64,000 bases of DNA from Chryseobacterium aurantiacum (GCF_003020585.1 NZ_PXUE01000001.1:248001-312000), one strand, 5' to 3'; counted from the stretch's first letter, positions 18,580 through 27,315 are shown. The notes: generated from the letters alone by a model not told the origin. Numbers and translations are program-made.

Positions 18580-18987
18580 TTAATCCAATAAATTATTCTG
18601 ATGTAAACTGTCAAAAATTATTTTGTCAACCTCAGATATTTTATCCTTGTCTGAATAGGTAAGCCATTTCATTTCTTCAATTTCAGAGCTGGCATTTAAT
18701 TCCCCAGAATATTCTCCGGAATAGCAGGTCATTTTTACGATGATACCATCCGCATGTCCGTGGGCTTGGGCTTCAAAAGTTCCAATATAATGTAATGTTT
18801 TGCTGTCAATTGTGACATTTAATTCTTCCCATATTTCACGAACCAGGGCTTGTTCATCCGTTTCTCCCGCTTCTCTTTTGCCTCCGGGGATGTAATATTT
18901 TTCTTTTCCAAAACTTTTTGTGGAGAGAATGGATTTGTCTTTCAATTCTATCCAGGCGAGTTTATCAATGATTGTTTTGTTTTGCAT
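18580..18987 (-). CDS. Nudix hydrolase
   Basis: About 135 residues from the ATG at 18985-18987; an ATG at 19033-19035 would add 16 residues. The Nudix box is complete: GGKREAGETDEQALVREIWE followed by ELNV (G-x5-E-x7-REUxEExGU). Family members hydrolyse nucleoside diphosphates linked to other moieties, often oxidised nucleotides. The substrate is not evident. The upstream metallopeptidase-like gene ends only 7 bases before the longer start, so the two may be in one transcript. Confidence 0.85.
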   Translation of the reverse strand: MQNKTIIDKLAWIELKDKSILSTKSFGKEKYYIPGGKREAGETDEQALVREIWEELNVTIDSKTLHYIGTFEAQAHGHADGIIVKMTCYSGEYSGELNASSEIEEMKWLTYSDKDKISEVDKIIFDSLHQNNLLD

Positions 18988-19041
18988 TTTTTTAGCTATA
19001 ATATTTAATACGTGATTGTTCGGGATTTTGATCATAAATAA

Positions 19042-20343
19042 TCAATCCTTATTTTTAGTAAGCTTGTAGTGTCTGCTTTTTTCATCTTTTTTGATGATAT
19101 ACCCTTTGTTGAGCAGGAGTGTCCAGCCATCACCTTCCACCATTTTTTCATTTATTTTTGTGGGAAAACTTACCGAAATTTTTTTCCAGTTTTTCTCCAT
19201 TAATGCTCCCTTTTCTACCTCCAGAATTCCCCAGTTGTCAGTTACTCTGATCTGTGGATAAACAGTGCCTTTGTCTTCGATCGGAAGAATATTTCTAGGA
19301 TCAAAGGAGACGTTCATTTTCTCAAATTGTATATCAAGATGTGGCTGTTCAATCAATTTATTTGTATATGCGGCGATTTGTTTTTTTATTTTTTTTTCTC
19401 TCGTTTTTTCTTCCAATACAATATTTCTTCCGTTATATTGGGGAGCAATGCTTTCAACAGATGTTTTCAGGTTTACTGGTATTTCTACTCCAAAATCCTG
19501 AATAAAAAAATCTATAAGGTTAGTATTTGCTTTTATTTTTTGATTCCAATATTGATTTTGTAAGCTGAGTAAGTACCCATAAACAGGAGTTGTACTGTAA
19601 GCAAATGAGCGGACATATGTAGGGTTTTTAAGAAAACGATTAATGGTATTTAAAAAATGTTCTTTTGCTTGTGTTTCATCTCTTCTACTGATTATAAATC
19701 CGGTATATTCTGCAAGACCTTCATTCAATTCCAGTTGGTTTTCAAGGGTTGAAGACTCCGGGTAAAGAGAATTTCTGTATTTCCTGAAGATAAGTGCATG
19801 AGTAAGGTGTTTTTTTTGCTCTGCTTTGGAACTGGAAAGAACTGATTTTGTAAGGGCTGCAAGCTCTAAACGAAGATAGACCCTTCCATTTTTTTGATCT
19901 AAATGATTACTTTCTTTATTGCTTTGTATAAATCCTAAAGAAGACTGTGCTTTGTGGAAAAGTTCATGAGCCAATAAGTTGATTCTGTCATATTTATTCT
20001 CTGGAAGAGGAAGCATAATCATTGCCCAGTTTTTACCATTCCATAAAATAGAGGTGTTGGCAATATTAATGTTTTCCGGAAGTATTCCTGTATAGATATT
20101 TCCGTTTTCTTTTAAACTGTTGTGAGAATCTGGTTCATTGCTGTATACTTGTCTGGTTTTAGGTTCTACCAATAGAATTCCACCATACAAGTTTTGATTC
20201 CATAATGGAGTCTCTTGCTGTGTTGCTGTTTTAATTTCTTCAAAATAATTAGAAATAGGCTCTAAATTTTGCACTTCCGATTTTTGTGCGGATATAGCGG
20301 CAATATGAATGAGAAATATAAAGTTTAAAAATTTTCTTTTCAT
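19042..20343 (-). CDS. Secreted protein with HELFH gluzincin-type motif
   Basis: 433 residues with a signal peptide (MKRKFLNFIFLIHIAAISA). HELFH is at residues 126-130 (NLLAHELFHKAQ) and a downstream ELNEGLAEYTGF supplies the expected third-ligand glutamate, a gluzincin arrangement. The C-terminal ~90 residues look beta-rich, perhaps a PDZ-like or accessory domain. Family not recognised; a periplasmic or secreted peptidase role is inferred from the motif. Confidence 0.6.
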   Translation of the reverse strand: MKRKFLNFIFLIHIAAISAQKSEVQNLEPISNYFEEIKTATQQETPLWNQNLYGGILLVEPKTRQVYSNEPDSHNSLKENGNIYTGILPENINIANTSILWNGKNWAMIMLPLPENKYDRINLLAHELFHKAQSSLGFIQSNKESNHLDQKNGRVYLRLELAALTKSVLSSSKAEQKKHLTHALIFRKYRNSLYPESSTLENQLELNEGLAEYTGFIISRRDETQAKEHFLNTINRFLKNPTYVRSFAYSTTPVYGYLLSLQNQYWNQKIKANTNLIDFFIQDFGVEIPVNLKTSVESIAPQYNGRNIVLEEKTREKKIKKQIAAYTNKLIEQPHLDIQFEKMNVSFDPRNILPIEDKGTVYPQIRVTDNWGILEVEKGALMEKNWKKISVSFPTKINEKMVEGDGWTLLLNKGYIIKKDEKSRHYKLTKNKD

Positions 20344-20710
20344 GAATGCTTAGTTGGGTTAGATCTCTAACAGATAAATTTACGTATTAAATCTTATTGT
20401 TGGTCAGATGTGTACGCTCTCTATTTTTTTAAATTTATTTTCAGGTTTAACTTTTTGTCTTTTGTGGTGGTATAGTACAGTGTCAAAGTGCTTCCGAATA
20501 CTTCCATCCTGTCATACAGCCGTTAAACTGTTTTTCTGAAAGTCAAACGGAACTGTCAACACTTTCTTTTGATCGTAAAGAGATTCAAAAGTCAAGATAA
20601 AAATGGAAGTGTCATATAGTCACTAACGGAAAAAATAGAGGTGAAATGCTGGCCAGATTTAACTGAAGGCTAATACAGTAAAATATTTTTTTATCCAGTG
20701 GGTTCCGGTT
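20344..20710. other. Gene-free stretch
   Basis: 367 bases. It contains short open frames only, the best being 30 codons on the minus strand, and a small inverted repeat (CTTTTGA ... TCAAAAG near 20568-20593). I see no gene, RNA family or repeat I can name. Confidence 0.4.
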
Positions 20711-21370
20711 TTAAAATAAAGGTTCCCCATTGAGATCCGTCGTCAGCACTTCAGTCATATAATCAAAAAAAGGACGCATGGCCAGTAAGGTGAGAAGAGC
20801 TTCCTTTTGAAAACTGTCAGAGAAAACCTCCTTATCTGTAAATTTTCGCATCACTACGAATTGCTTTTTTCTGATTAAATCTATGGCCGGATGATTTTTA
20901 TCAAAACCTCGTGGAGCCGTTTTTACAGAATCTCCTTTAAGCTCTCCAAAATATTTCACAAAGGTTTCGTCAGAGGTAATTTTTTCGATTTCTGTGGTAT
21001 TAAGTTCAAATTCTTTACGGATGCGGAGTAAGTCCTTGGCTTCAGGGCCCCAAAATCCACCTCCTACAAAACTGTTGCCGGGTTCCAGTTGAATATAATA
21101 GCCACCTCTCAACATCGGTTTAGATCGAGAATATCCCACTCCAAAATTGGTTTTGTAAGGAGTCTGATCCTTGGAAAAACGAACATCTCTGTAAATTCTG
21201 AAAATATGAATTCCTTTTAACTTGTCATATTCCTGAAGCTCAGTAAAGATCTGATTAAAAAGAACTTTGTTTTCTTTTACAATCGAATCATATTCAGACT
21301 TATGATTGGAAAACCATTCCCGATTGTTATTTTCTTTTAAATGAGTAAGGAATTCAAATGCTTTTTTCAT
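20711..21370 (-). CDS. DUF2461 domain protein
   Basis: 219 residues. The diagnostic segments of DUF2461 are present: NNREWFSNHKSEYD near the start, FRIYRDVRFSKDQTPYKTNF, and GGYYIQLEPGNSFVGGGFW in the middle. The family is widespread and its function unknown. Confidence 0.9.
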   Translation of the reverse strand: MKKAFEFLTHLKENNNREWFSNHKSEYDSIVKENKVLFNQIFTELQEYDKLKGIHIFRIYRDVRFSKDQTPYKTNFGVGYSRSKPMLRGGYYIQLEPGNSFVGGGFWGPEAKDLLRIRKEFELNTTEIEKITSDETFVKYFGELKGDSVKTAPRGFDKNHPAIDLIRKKQFVVMRKFTDKEVFSDSFQKEALLTLLAMRPFFDYMTEVLTTDLNGEPLF

Positions 21371-21426
21371 GTGGGTATAATGATGTTTGATGCTGTAGGT
21401 TTGTGGTAGGAATCTGTTTTGATCTT

Positions 21427-21996
21427 TTATAATTTATGCTTCTTTAATTCCTGTTCATTAAAATGTATGGTGAGATGATCTGTCCAATAATTATTGTTTC
21501 CATCTTCATTGATCTCAAATGCTGAAATATATACTTTTTCTTTATCTACATTGATTTCCCAGGTTAAAGGTATTCTAATAGTTTTTTTAATATTTTTTGA
21601 AACCAGACTGTTAGTCATTTCCCGATATTGCTGAATTTCAGCTTCATCCCAATAAATAGTAATGGATGATATGTTTTTTAGAATTTTGGACTTCCAATTT
21701 TCATTTTCTGTGACATTAATTGTTTTGAAACCCTCTTTTATTTTCAGCTCACCAATTTCTTCAAACCCTATTCCATAGGAGTAAAATTCACTGTCCCATT
21801 TTATTTGAAACAATTTCCCATTTTCCATTTTGAAAATGACATTCATATCAACAGAGTGAATATTTTCTGCAAAATTCCAATATTCTAACTCTGTTTCATA
21901 ATTTATTTCTTCATAAAAAACCTGTTCTATTTTTTGTCCGATAAAATTTGAATGTATTCTTTCGATATAATCTGTTTCTAGTTCCTGAGCAGTCAT
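21427..21996 (-). CDS. Hypothetical protein
   Basis: About 189 residues from the ATG at 21994-21996 (an upstream ATG at 22017 is possible). Soluble, acidic, mixed alpha/beta, with aromatic-rich segments such as YEEINYETELEYWNF. No signal peptide and no motif I recognise. It could be an orphan immunity-type protein, but nothing in the sequence proves that. Confidence 0.5.
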   Translation of the reverse strand: MTAQELETDYIERIHSNFIGQKIEQVFYEEINYETELEYWNFAENIHSVDMNVIFKMENGKLFQIKWDSEFYSYGIGFEEIGELKIKEGFKTINVTENENWKSKILKNISSITIYWDEAEIQQYREMTNSLVSKNIKKTIRIPLTWEINVDKEKVYISAFEINEDGNNNYWTDHLTIHFNEQELKKHKL

Positions 21997-22130
21997 ATTA
22001 CGGTTATTAATCACCAAATCTACGAATTACAATACTATTTTTGTTGATAAAAAACCGTTTTGTAAGGTAGTTTTATATTGTAAAATAGATTGATGATTGT
22101 TGACTGGCTCAAACTTGCCAGGGAATAACT

Positions 22131-22655
22131 TTATTTTTTCTCTTTTCTTTCAAGAATAAGATGGGCGGCATCCAGCATTTTAGTGAGGTGAATGTAAGGA
22201 CTCACAATATTTCTTTCCGGCAGGTTATCATATACTCCCATTGAGAAGTAGACGATACCCGACATAAAATAATCAAACTCCTTAATGCTGTATTCCCTAA
22301 ATGCTTTTTTGAAGACCAGCAGAGGATTTTGATATTCTTTCTCAGAGAGCAAGCCGAGAAGAGATGGAGAAACACTTTCCAAAGGGACATTGATATTTTT
22401 CTTCTTTTTTTTCAAATGGATGAGATAGCTTGCCCGTACAAAGGACCGTATAGACTGGTGAAACTGAAAGATAACGGATGGATCCTCATTGATCCAGCTA
22501 TTTCTCTTTACCGCGTAGTTCATAATGTTGTTGAGTCTTTCCTTAGAGGCTGTAAGGTCATGGAACTGAAAGAAGGTCTCCATTAGCTGCAATCCTGAGC
22601 GCTTCCTATTGCCTGCCCAAAAGCTGGCTTCAAAGGTAGCTATTGTTTTCTTCAT
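22131..22655 (-). CDS. Hypothetical protein
   Basis: From the ATG at 22653-22655 (MKKTIATFEASFW...) about 174 residues; an in-frame ATG at 22733 gives a less convincing N-terminus. Helical, basic, with a run of six lysines (KKKKKK) mid-protein and LERKEKK at the end. No family recognised. It lies at the edge of the accessory region, before a 575-base gap. Confidence 0.5.
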   Translation of the reverse strand: MKKTIATFEASFWAGNRKRSGLQLMETFFQFHDLTASKERLNNIMNYAVKRNSWINEDPSVIFQFHQSIRSFVRASYLIHLKKKKKNINVPLESVSPSLLGLLSEKEYQNPLLVFKKAFREYSIKEFDYFMSGIVYFSMGVYDNLPERNIVSPYIHLTKMLDAAHLILERKEKK

Positions 22656-22733
22656 GGGGTTGTGTTTTTGTAATACGTCTTTTTTCATCATGCTTGGGTG
22701 GTTTTGGGTTGGGCACAGCGCATTATGCACCAT

Positions 22734-23035
22734 GAAGATTTCATGATACCAATAAAAGCCGAATTGTCTTGTAATTCTTCTGTGCTAGATACTATTGGTT
22801 TTCTGTTAACGATTTTTAGGGGCTGTAAAAGAGGAAGCCCAAAAATGTCGAGCCCCCTGCCCATACGAACCTAAAAATAATATGACATAACTGTGTTTTC
22901 CTGAAAAGCCTATGGCCCCAATGGATTGTACACCCCATTGTAACATCTCATGATACTTAATGTGGGAAAGCGGGCTTAGAAAAGATAATTGTAGAAAAGC
23001 AGAACAACATGAAAATAAAAACGGCATGGGACTCT
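22734..23035. other. Gene-free stretch with GC-rich palindromes
   Basis: It holds inverted repeats GGGGCT/AGCCCC (about 22819-22854) and CCATTG/CAATGG-type pairs (22917-22941). A 73-codon frame on the minus strand (22806-23027) has unusual composition and no recognisable protein features; I regard it as non-coding or unproven. Confidence 0.35.
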
Positions 23036-23040
23036 ACAAT

Positions 23041-23157
23041 ATCTGTAATAGAGGTACTGGTATACCGTGAGACAGATAAGGAGAACCCACGCCTAGGTCG
23101 TGAGCTTCCTGCTTATCTTCTTGTCTCTTAAAAATTACCAGTTTTCTATTACAAGAT
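23041..23157. ncRNA. Candidate structured small RNA (possibly 6S-like)
   Basis: A ~110-base imperfect hairpin with three nested stems: 23044-23051 with 23146-23153 (8 bp), 23056-23062 with 23136-23142 (7 bp), and 23069-23080 with 23112-23127 (12 bp with one bulge). A terminal CACG/CGTG stem (23088-23102) closes it. Internal loops of 4/3 and 6/8 bases separate them. The long hairpin with a central bubble recalls 6S-type RNAs, including the flavobacterial 6S family, but I could not match a consensus. Strand is undecided. Confidence 0.4.
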
Positions 23158-23308
23158 TCTAAGCAATAGCTTCTATATTTCGTTGAAGTATCGCAAAATT
23201 ACTTTAATGAGTAATCTTTTCCAAATATAATAAAAATATCTTATTGTTACCGAATTCGGTAATGATAATTTATGCTAATAATTACAATTTGCACTAAACA
23301 GTGCGATT

Positions 23309-23566
23309 ATGAACGAGTTTAAGACTGATGAAATCAAAAAAATGGTATCAGAAAGAATAAAAGAAATAAAAGGAGAAACTCCTTATTCTAAGATTTCTGA
23401 AAGGTGTAATGTTACTGCTGCTAGAATTAGTGATGTTGCTAATAACAAGATTGATTGTCAACTCAGTACTTTCATTGAAATTGCGACTGGATTAAGAATA
23501 CACCCAAAAGAATTATTTGATATTGTTTTTGATTTTGAAGAATATTATTCTGAATTAGATAAATAA
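23309..23566 (+). CDS. Small XRE-type helix-turn-helix regulator
   Basis: 85 residues. The HTH segment runs from YSKISERCNVTAARISDVAN to the recognition helix, with LSTFIEIATGLRIHPKELFD after it, the usual XRE arrangement. It probably represses or activates a nearby promoter; the upstream AT-rich gap (23160-23308) would be its own control region. It is one of few plus-strand genes here and ends in a strong terminator. Confidence 0.75.
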   Translation: MNEFKTDEIKKMVSERIKEIKGETPYSKISERCNVTAARISDVANNKIDCQLSTFIEIATGLRIHPKELFDIVFDFEEYYSELDK

Positions 23567-23604
23567 AATAATCTCCGAAGTTTGAAAACTTCGGAGATTA
23601 TTTT
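23566..23604 (+). terminator. Strong intrinsic terminator
   Basis: An almost perfect stem (AATAATCTCCGAAGTTT with its complement AACTTCGGAGATTATT, loop GAA) followed by T's, directly after the XRE stop. Confidence 0.85.
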
Positions 23605-23676
23605 TTAATAGATTTATTTTATTGGTTCAAAGTCAGGAGACTTTGCGCAGCGGGGTTTCTATTTGCTAATTTATAC

Positions 23677-23703
23677 AAAAAAGCCAATAAAATTGGCTTT
23701 TGC
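23677..23703 (-). terminator. Terminator of the ATPase-partner pair
   Basis: Perfect stem AAAAGCCAAT / ATTGGCTTTT with a 3-base loop, T run on the minus strand, about 75 bases past the partner-gene stop. Confidence 0.7.
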
Positions 23704-23734
23704 GGATTACGAAACCCAAACTTTCAACTATCAC

Positions 23735-23768
23735 TTAACCCGCCATTTTGCAAAGCCCTTGTTAGCAG
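23735..23768. repeat. Left cassette-boundary motif
   Basis: The segment CCATTTTGCAAAGCCC then TTGTTAGCAGC follows the 3' end of the partner gene. A related block (TTTGCAATCTTGCC ... CTGTTGTGTG) lies in the same place after the hydrolase gene at 27.9 kb. Confidence 0.4.
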
Positions 23769-23778
23769 CAGTAATATT

Positions 23779-24636
23779 CTAGTTTAATAATTTAAAATGT
23801 TTAGTTTTTTCCTGCCATTTTAAATGTTTCTTTTTATTAAATTCGATAAATATTTCCCATGTAGGTTCTGCAATACAAATATTTTCAAATGCATTATCAA
23901 AGGTTAGACTTAGTGGTCCTATGAAAATTTTCCTTTCGTGGATAAGTGTTTTCTTTTTAGTGTAGTAAATATTCAATTTACTTCCTACGTTTTTTTTCAT
24001 TTCAGCCTTATATCCTTTGTACTCAGCAATGTTAGTAGGGAATTCTCTTCTTACTAGTGAATAGTAATTTACTTTTTTCCCTTTTAATTTATCCAGGAAT
24101 TTTGAACTATAATCCCTATTAAAACATTCAACTAATTGAATATTTCTAGGAATTTTAAATAGTTCTCCAATAAAATTTATAATCTCATCGTCTGTAGTAA
24201 AACTACCAAAATCAGTTGAAATAAAGCTTTTAGTTAGTAATTCTTTACCAATATAATTATAGTTATTTTTTGTAGTGTCTGATAAATTAATTAGGTTCAT
24301 AAAATCAATTTCGTTGAACTTTAATTTATTTAATGTTAACGGCGTTAAATAATATTCACTGCATTTTGAATAATAATTTTTTGCAGTGTTAAGATAGTCA
24401 CTTACCTTTAAACTTTTTTCAGATTTTAATCTTTGGAAATCTACTAATTCTTTTATAAAAGCTTGGAGTAAGTCTTTCTTTTTTTCATGAACATTGTTTT
24501 CGATATAATCAATAATTTCTCTATTTATTACAAATTCGTTATGCTCATTAAAAACAATATTTATTAAATCTTTTGTAATGATTTTATCATTACAAAAGAT
24601 TTCTTCGTAAAATTCTAATTCAGGGAGAATATTCAT
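23779..24636 (-). CDS. ATPase-associated partner protein, possibly phospholipase-D-like C-terminus
   Basis: 285 residues, soluble, no signal peptide. Its ATG overlaps the stop of the ATPase gene by one base, so it is translated with it. The N-terminal half is helical and unrecognised. The C-terminal ~110 residues contain a strand-rich segment with LIHERKIFIGPLSLTFDNAF, which recalls the phospholipase-D-like fold of MIT C-terminal domains (where IHDR-type motifs occur), though a full HxK catalytic motif is not visible. In such pairs the ATPase senses and the partner is the effector; that is inference here. Confidence 0.55.
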   Translation of the reverse strand: MNILPELEFYEEIFCNDKIITKDLINIVFNEHNEFVINREIIDYIENNVHEKKKDLLQAFIKELVDFQRLKSEKSLKVSDYLNTAKNYYSKCSEYYLTPLTLNKLKFNEIDFMNLINLSDTTKNNYNYIGKELLTKSFISTDFGSFTTDDEIINFIGELFKIPRNIQLVECFNRDYSSKFLDKLKGKKVNYYSLVRREFPTNIAEYKGYKAEMKKNVGSKLNIYYTKKKTLIHERKIFIGPLSLTFDNAFENICIAEPTWEIFIEFNKKKHLKWQEKTKHFKLLN

Positions 24637-26027
24637 TAAATTAAGTCTTTTGCTAAATTGTAAGATGTATCATAAAAACCATTTGGAAAGATATGGTCTA
24701 ATAATCCATCTTCCATAATTTTGTGTTCGGTGATTTCAAATTTCTTTTCTCCTCTTTTAAAATAATAAATACGTATATCTTCATTAGAAATTCCAAAAGT
24801 TTTATTTTTTACTAAAACTTGAAGTTTTCTAACCATATGTTCACTGTGAGTTTCTATGAAATATGAGTTTTTATTACCAATACTTAATAATGTTTCTATG
24901 AAATTAGCTTGTAATTTAGGGTGTAAATGAACTTCTGGTTGCTCAATTAATAGAGTTTGTCCGTTCGTATAATTTTCAGATAATATTGCCTGAAATAGAA
25001 TTGGAAGTTGTAGTGAAACTCCATACCCTACATCAGTTAAATTTGACCAGAATTCTTTAGTTTTTACATTTATGCTAAGAATTGACATTTCTTCATTTTT
25101 TTTAATCTCTATTTTCTCAGCAATTCCAAGTTTCTTAATAACTTTATTTAAAGTGTCAAGTCTATCCTTTGATTCTTGTTTTGTCAAAAAAGGATCTCCT
25201 ATTATATTTATAAATTTCTCAATGTCAGTTATATTGTAACTTGATTTTCTATCTTCCTGAAAATAGAATCTTTTTGGTGAACTTCCAACTATTGGATTGA
25301 CATATCTCAGCTTATCAATGTTGATAATCAAAAAGTTTTGATACAGAAGCAAATATGCAATTGTATAAAATAAATAATCTTTATGTTCAGGATGTTGTTC
25401 AGTAAGTGTCTTTTTTAGATTTGCGTTAATTATGCTGAAAAAACCTTCTTTATAAAAAGTTACATTTTTTAGTACACCTTTAATCTTTTTAAAATTAAAA
25501 ACTAGGTCGCATTTCATTTCATTGAAAAAATCTTCATTATCACTTCTTAATTGTGGTATGATTTCTAAGGTTCCTGCTTTTGTATTTGAAAAAATAGTTT
25601 TTATATTATTGTGAATAGATAAATTCTTATTAATTGTGAATTCAACAGATGTTTCCTCATTTATGTATTTTTCAACAATTTTTAAAAGAGATTTTCTTTT
25701 TTTTTCATCTTCATCAAAGTCAATGTAATATTGATAGTTATCTGTGAAATATTGTGCATATTTTACAGTGTTTGAGAATTTGAATTTTAAGTCCCTATTA
25801 GGATCCTTTTGGTAAATCATTTCTTCATAATTTCCTAAATCAATTAAGTTACCTTTCAATTTAAAATTAGATTCTACTTGGGATTTAAGCGTTTGTTTGC
25901 AAGCAAGTAAGAATTTTATAAGAGAGCTTTTACCACCACTATTTTCTCCGATTAAAATATTTATTCTTGAGAAATTAAAATCTTGTTCTTGAAAACTTCT
26001 AAAATTATTTATATTTATATTAAACAT
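24636..26027 (-). CDS. AAA family ATPase, OLD/RecF-like with DUF3696-type C-terminus
   Basis: 463 residues. P-loop GENSGGKSS is at 27-35, an ABC-like signature VGYGVSLQLP in the second half, Walker B LLIEQPEVHLHP near 359-370, and the H-loop THSEHM near 393-398. The C-terminal MEDGLLDHIFPNGFYD is typical of DUF3696 ATPases. These SMC/RecF-like ATPases are common in anti-phage systems paired with a nuclease or other effector. It is followed without a gap by the partner gene and sits in the accessory block downstream of groEL. Confidence 0.8.
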   Translation of the reverse strand: MFNININNFRSFQEQDFNFSRINILIGENSGGKSSLIKFLLACKQTLKSQVESNFKLKGNLIDLGNYEEMIYQKDPNRDLKFKFSNTVKYAQYFTDNYQYYIDFDEDEKKRKSLLKIVEKYINEETSVEFTINKNLSIHNNIKTIFSNTKAGTLEIIPQLRSDNEDFFNEMKCDLVFNFKKIKGVLKNVTFYKEGFFSIINANLKKTLTEQHPEHKDYLFYTIAYLLLYQNFLIINIDKLRYVNPIVGSSPKRFYFQEDRKSSYNITDIEKFINIIGDPFLTKQESKDRLDTLNKVIKKLGIAEKIEIKKNEEMSILSINVKTKEFWSNLTDVGYGVSLQLPILFQAILSENYTNGQTLLIEQPEVHLHPKLQANFIETLLSIGNKNSYFIETHSEHMVRKLQVLVKNKTFGISNEDIRIYYFKRGEKKFEITEHKIMEDGLLDHIFPNGFYDTSYNLAKDLI

Positions 26028-26049
26028 AGTATTTGTTTTATTATTGCTT

Positions 26050-26138
26050 CTAATTTACGCACTGCACCAATGTAGCTTGCACAATTGAGCTAATGTTATC
26101 TTGGCTTTAGCTATTTATTAATAATTAAATTAAAATCT
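26050..26138. repeat. Right cassette-boundary motif, copy 1
   Basis: CTAATTTACGCACTGC, then CTAATGTT, GGCTTTAGCTAT and an AT-rich tail with ATTAATAATTAAAT. The same order of blocks occurs at 28919-28981, and the first block again near 35813. It lies immediately upstream of the ATPase gene. Confidence 0.55.
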
Positions 26139-26180
26139 AAATATACTATTTTTCCTTAACGGAAAATTATAATTCAAACA

Positions 26181-26245
26181 AAAAATCGCCCTATAAAAAC
26201 AGAGCGGTTATATATTAAATTATCTAAGATATGCGCTGTTAATTA
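26181..26245 (-). pseudogene. Decayed groEL 3'-flank copy 0 (terminator and adjoining bases)
   Basis: Minus strand: an ACCGCTCTG / GGGCGAT stem and T run, matching the terminator downstream of the groEL copies, followed by TATATTAAATT as in copy 1 and then bases that align loosely with the stop-to-terminator spacer of copy 3. No coding part remains. It also serves as a likely terminator for the HEPN-like gene. Confidence 0.5.
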
Positions 26246-26281
26246 GATAGCGTGGATTTATATTATAGAGAAGTCACGGTT

Positions 26282-26998
26282 TTAAATCCGCTCTGTCAGA
26301 TATATATTGGATGTTTTAGTTTTTAAAGCTAATATTAGCTTTTCGAAAAAAAGATTAATTTCAAACAATAAAACTTCGCAAAATCGACTATCTATTTTTA
26401 TTATATGATGCTCGTTTTCGAATTCTATAGTTTCTATTTCTTTAAGGTGTTTAAAAGCTTCAAACTGTCTTTTGTTAGCTACATTATTCTGATGCTGCAA
26501 TACATTTCTGGTAGTGTATTTATTACATATTGGAGTATAATATCTCTCTACTTGATTTGATTCTTCTTCAAGAAATCCTTTTAATATTTTCCAATAATAA
26601 GGAATATATGATCCTTCTTTTTTTGGGAAGTCAAAATTAAAATATTTCTTCAATTTTTCGCAAATCATTTTCATTTTATTTTCAAAAACACTGAATATAG
26701 CACCTATTTGATTTGCAGTTTGAATATTTTCCATTTCCAATAAAATACTCTCCTCAATACCATGTAAATGTCCAATGTATTGCTCAAGTTCATTCTCGTT
26801 CATAGACCCATTATCCCGTCGAGTAGATTTTATTTTCATATATAATTCAGCATCTAAAACGGAATAAGCTCTATTTTGTAAATCAATCATTGCTTTTAAA
26901 GCATCAATTGACAGACTAATGTCATATTCAATCAAAAATATTTCTGTCCACAAAGCTGGGCTATCTTTAGTAATCCCAAATTTTCTACTGTATTCCAT
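26282..26998 (-). CDS. HEPN-like protein
   Basis: 238 residues, mostly alpha-helical. It carries R164-N-V-L-Q-H169 in a helical C-terminal region, the RNxxxH form of the HEPN RX4-6H motif that forms the RNase active site in toxins and anti-phage effectors. No antitoxin gene (MNT or other) is adjacent. It sits exactly between groEL 3'-flank copies 0 and 1, as a single passenger. HEPN is suggested by the motif and helical content only. Confidence 0.5.
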   Translation of the reverse strand: MEYSRKFGITKDSPALWTEIFLIEYDISLSIDALKAMIDLQNRAYSVLDAELYMKIKSTRRDNGSMNENELEQYIGHLHGIEESILLEMENIQTANQIGAIFSVFENKMKMICEKLKKYFNFDFPKKEGSYIPYYWKILKGFLEEESNQVERYYTPICNKYTTRNVLQHQNNVANKRQFEAFKHLKEIETIEFENEHHIIKIDSRFCEVLLFEINLFFEKLILALKTKTSNIYLTERI

Positions 26999-27021
26999 AA
27001 TTATTAATTTTTAAAATAGAT

Positions 27022-27167
27022 AAAAAAACCGCCCTACAAAAGCAGAGCGGTAATATATTAAATTTGTCTCAACGACACGTTGTTGCATCATTCCTAGCAC
27101 TCCACCACCCATTGACATAGTTGGTTTAGCGCTCTTTACTTCAGTGATCTACTTCAAGTATGTTTAT
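27022..27167 (-). pseudogene. Partial groEL 3' end, copy 1
   Basis: On the minus strand it matches the end of groEL (GAAGTAAAGAGCGC..., ATGGGTGGTGGAGTGC) through the terminal codons and the terminator. About 90 bases are deleted inside, joining the CAGTGAT position to the CTNCTTCAAGNATG position. No functional protein can be made. Its stop-to-terminator spacer resembles copy 3 and not the intact gene. Confidence 0.75.
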
Positions 27168-27200
27168 ATATGCTTTATTTTTTTATTTAACTACCGCTCC

Positions 27201-27220
27201 CACACGAATCTTTTCATGTG
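27201..27220. repeat. Recurring intergenic hairpin
   Basis: CACACGAATCTTTTCATGTG. Related hairpins lie at 29002-29021 and 31520-31537, with a weaker one at 30584-30605, each between two passenger genes. Confidence 0.45.
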
Positions 27221-27315
27221 GTTTTTAGTATTACCGTGCTCTCCAAACTCTCTCAACTTCGGAGATTTTATTTCAAACAAGAACAATACAATTCATTAAA
27301 ACCTCACTACAAAGT

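Noticed and set aside
22806..23027. 73-codon frame as a gene
   Set aside because: No recognisable features, overlaps palindromes; kept only as an observation.
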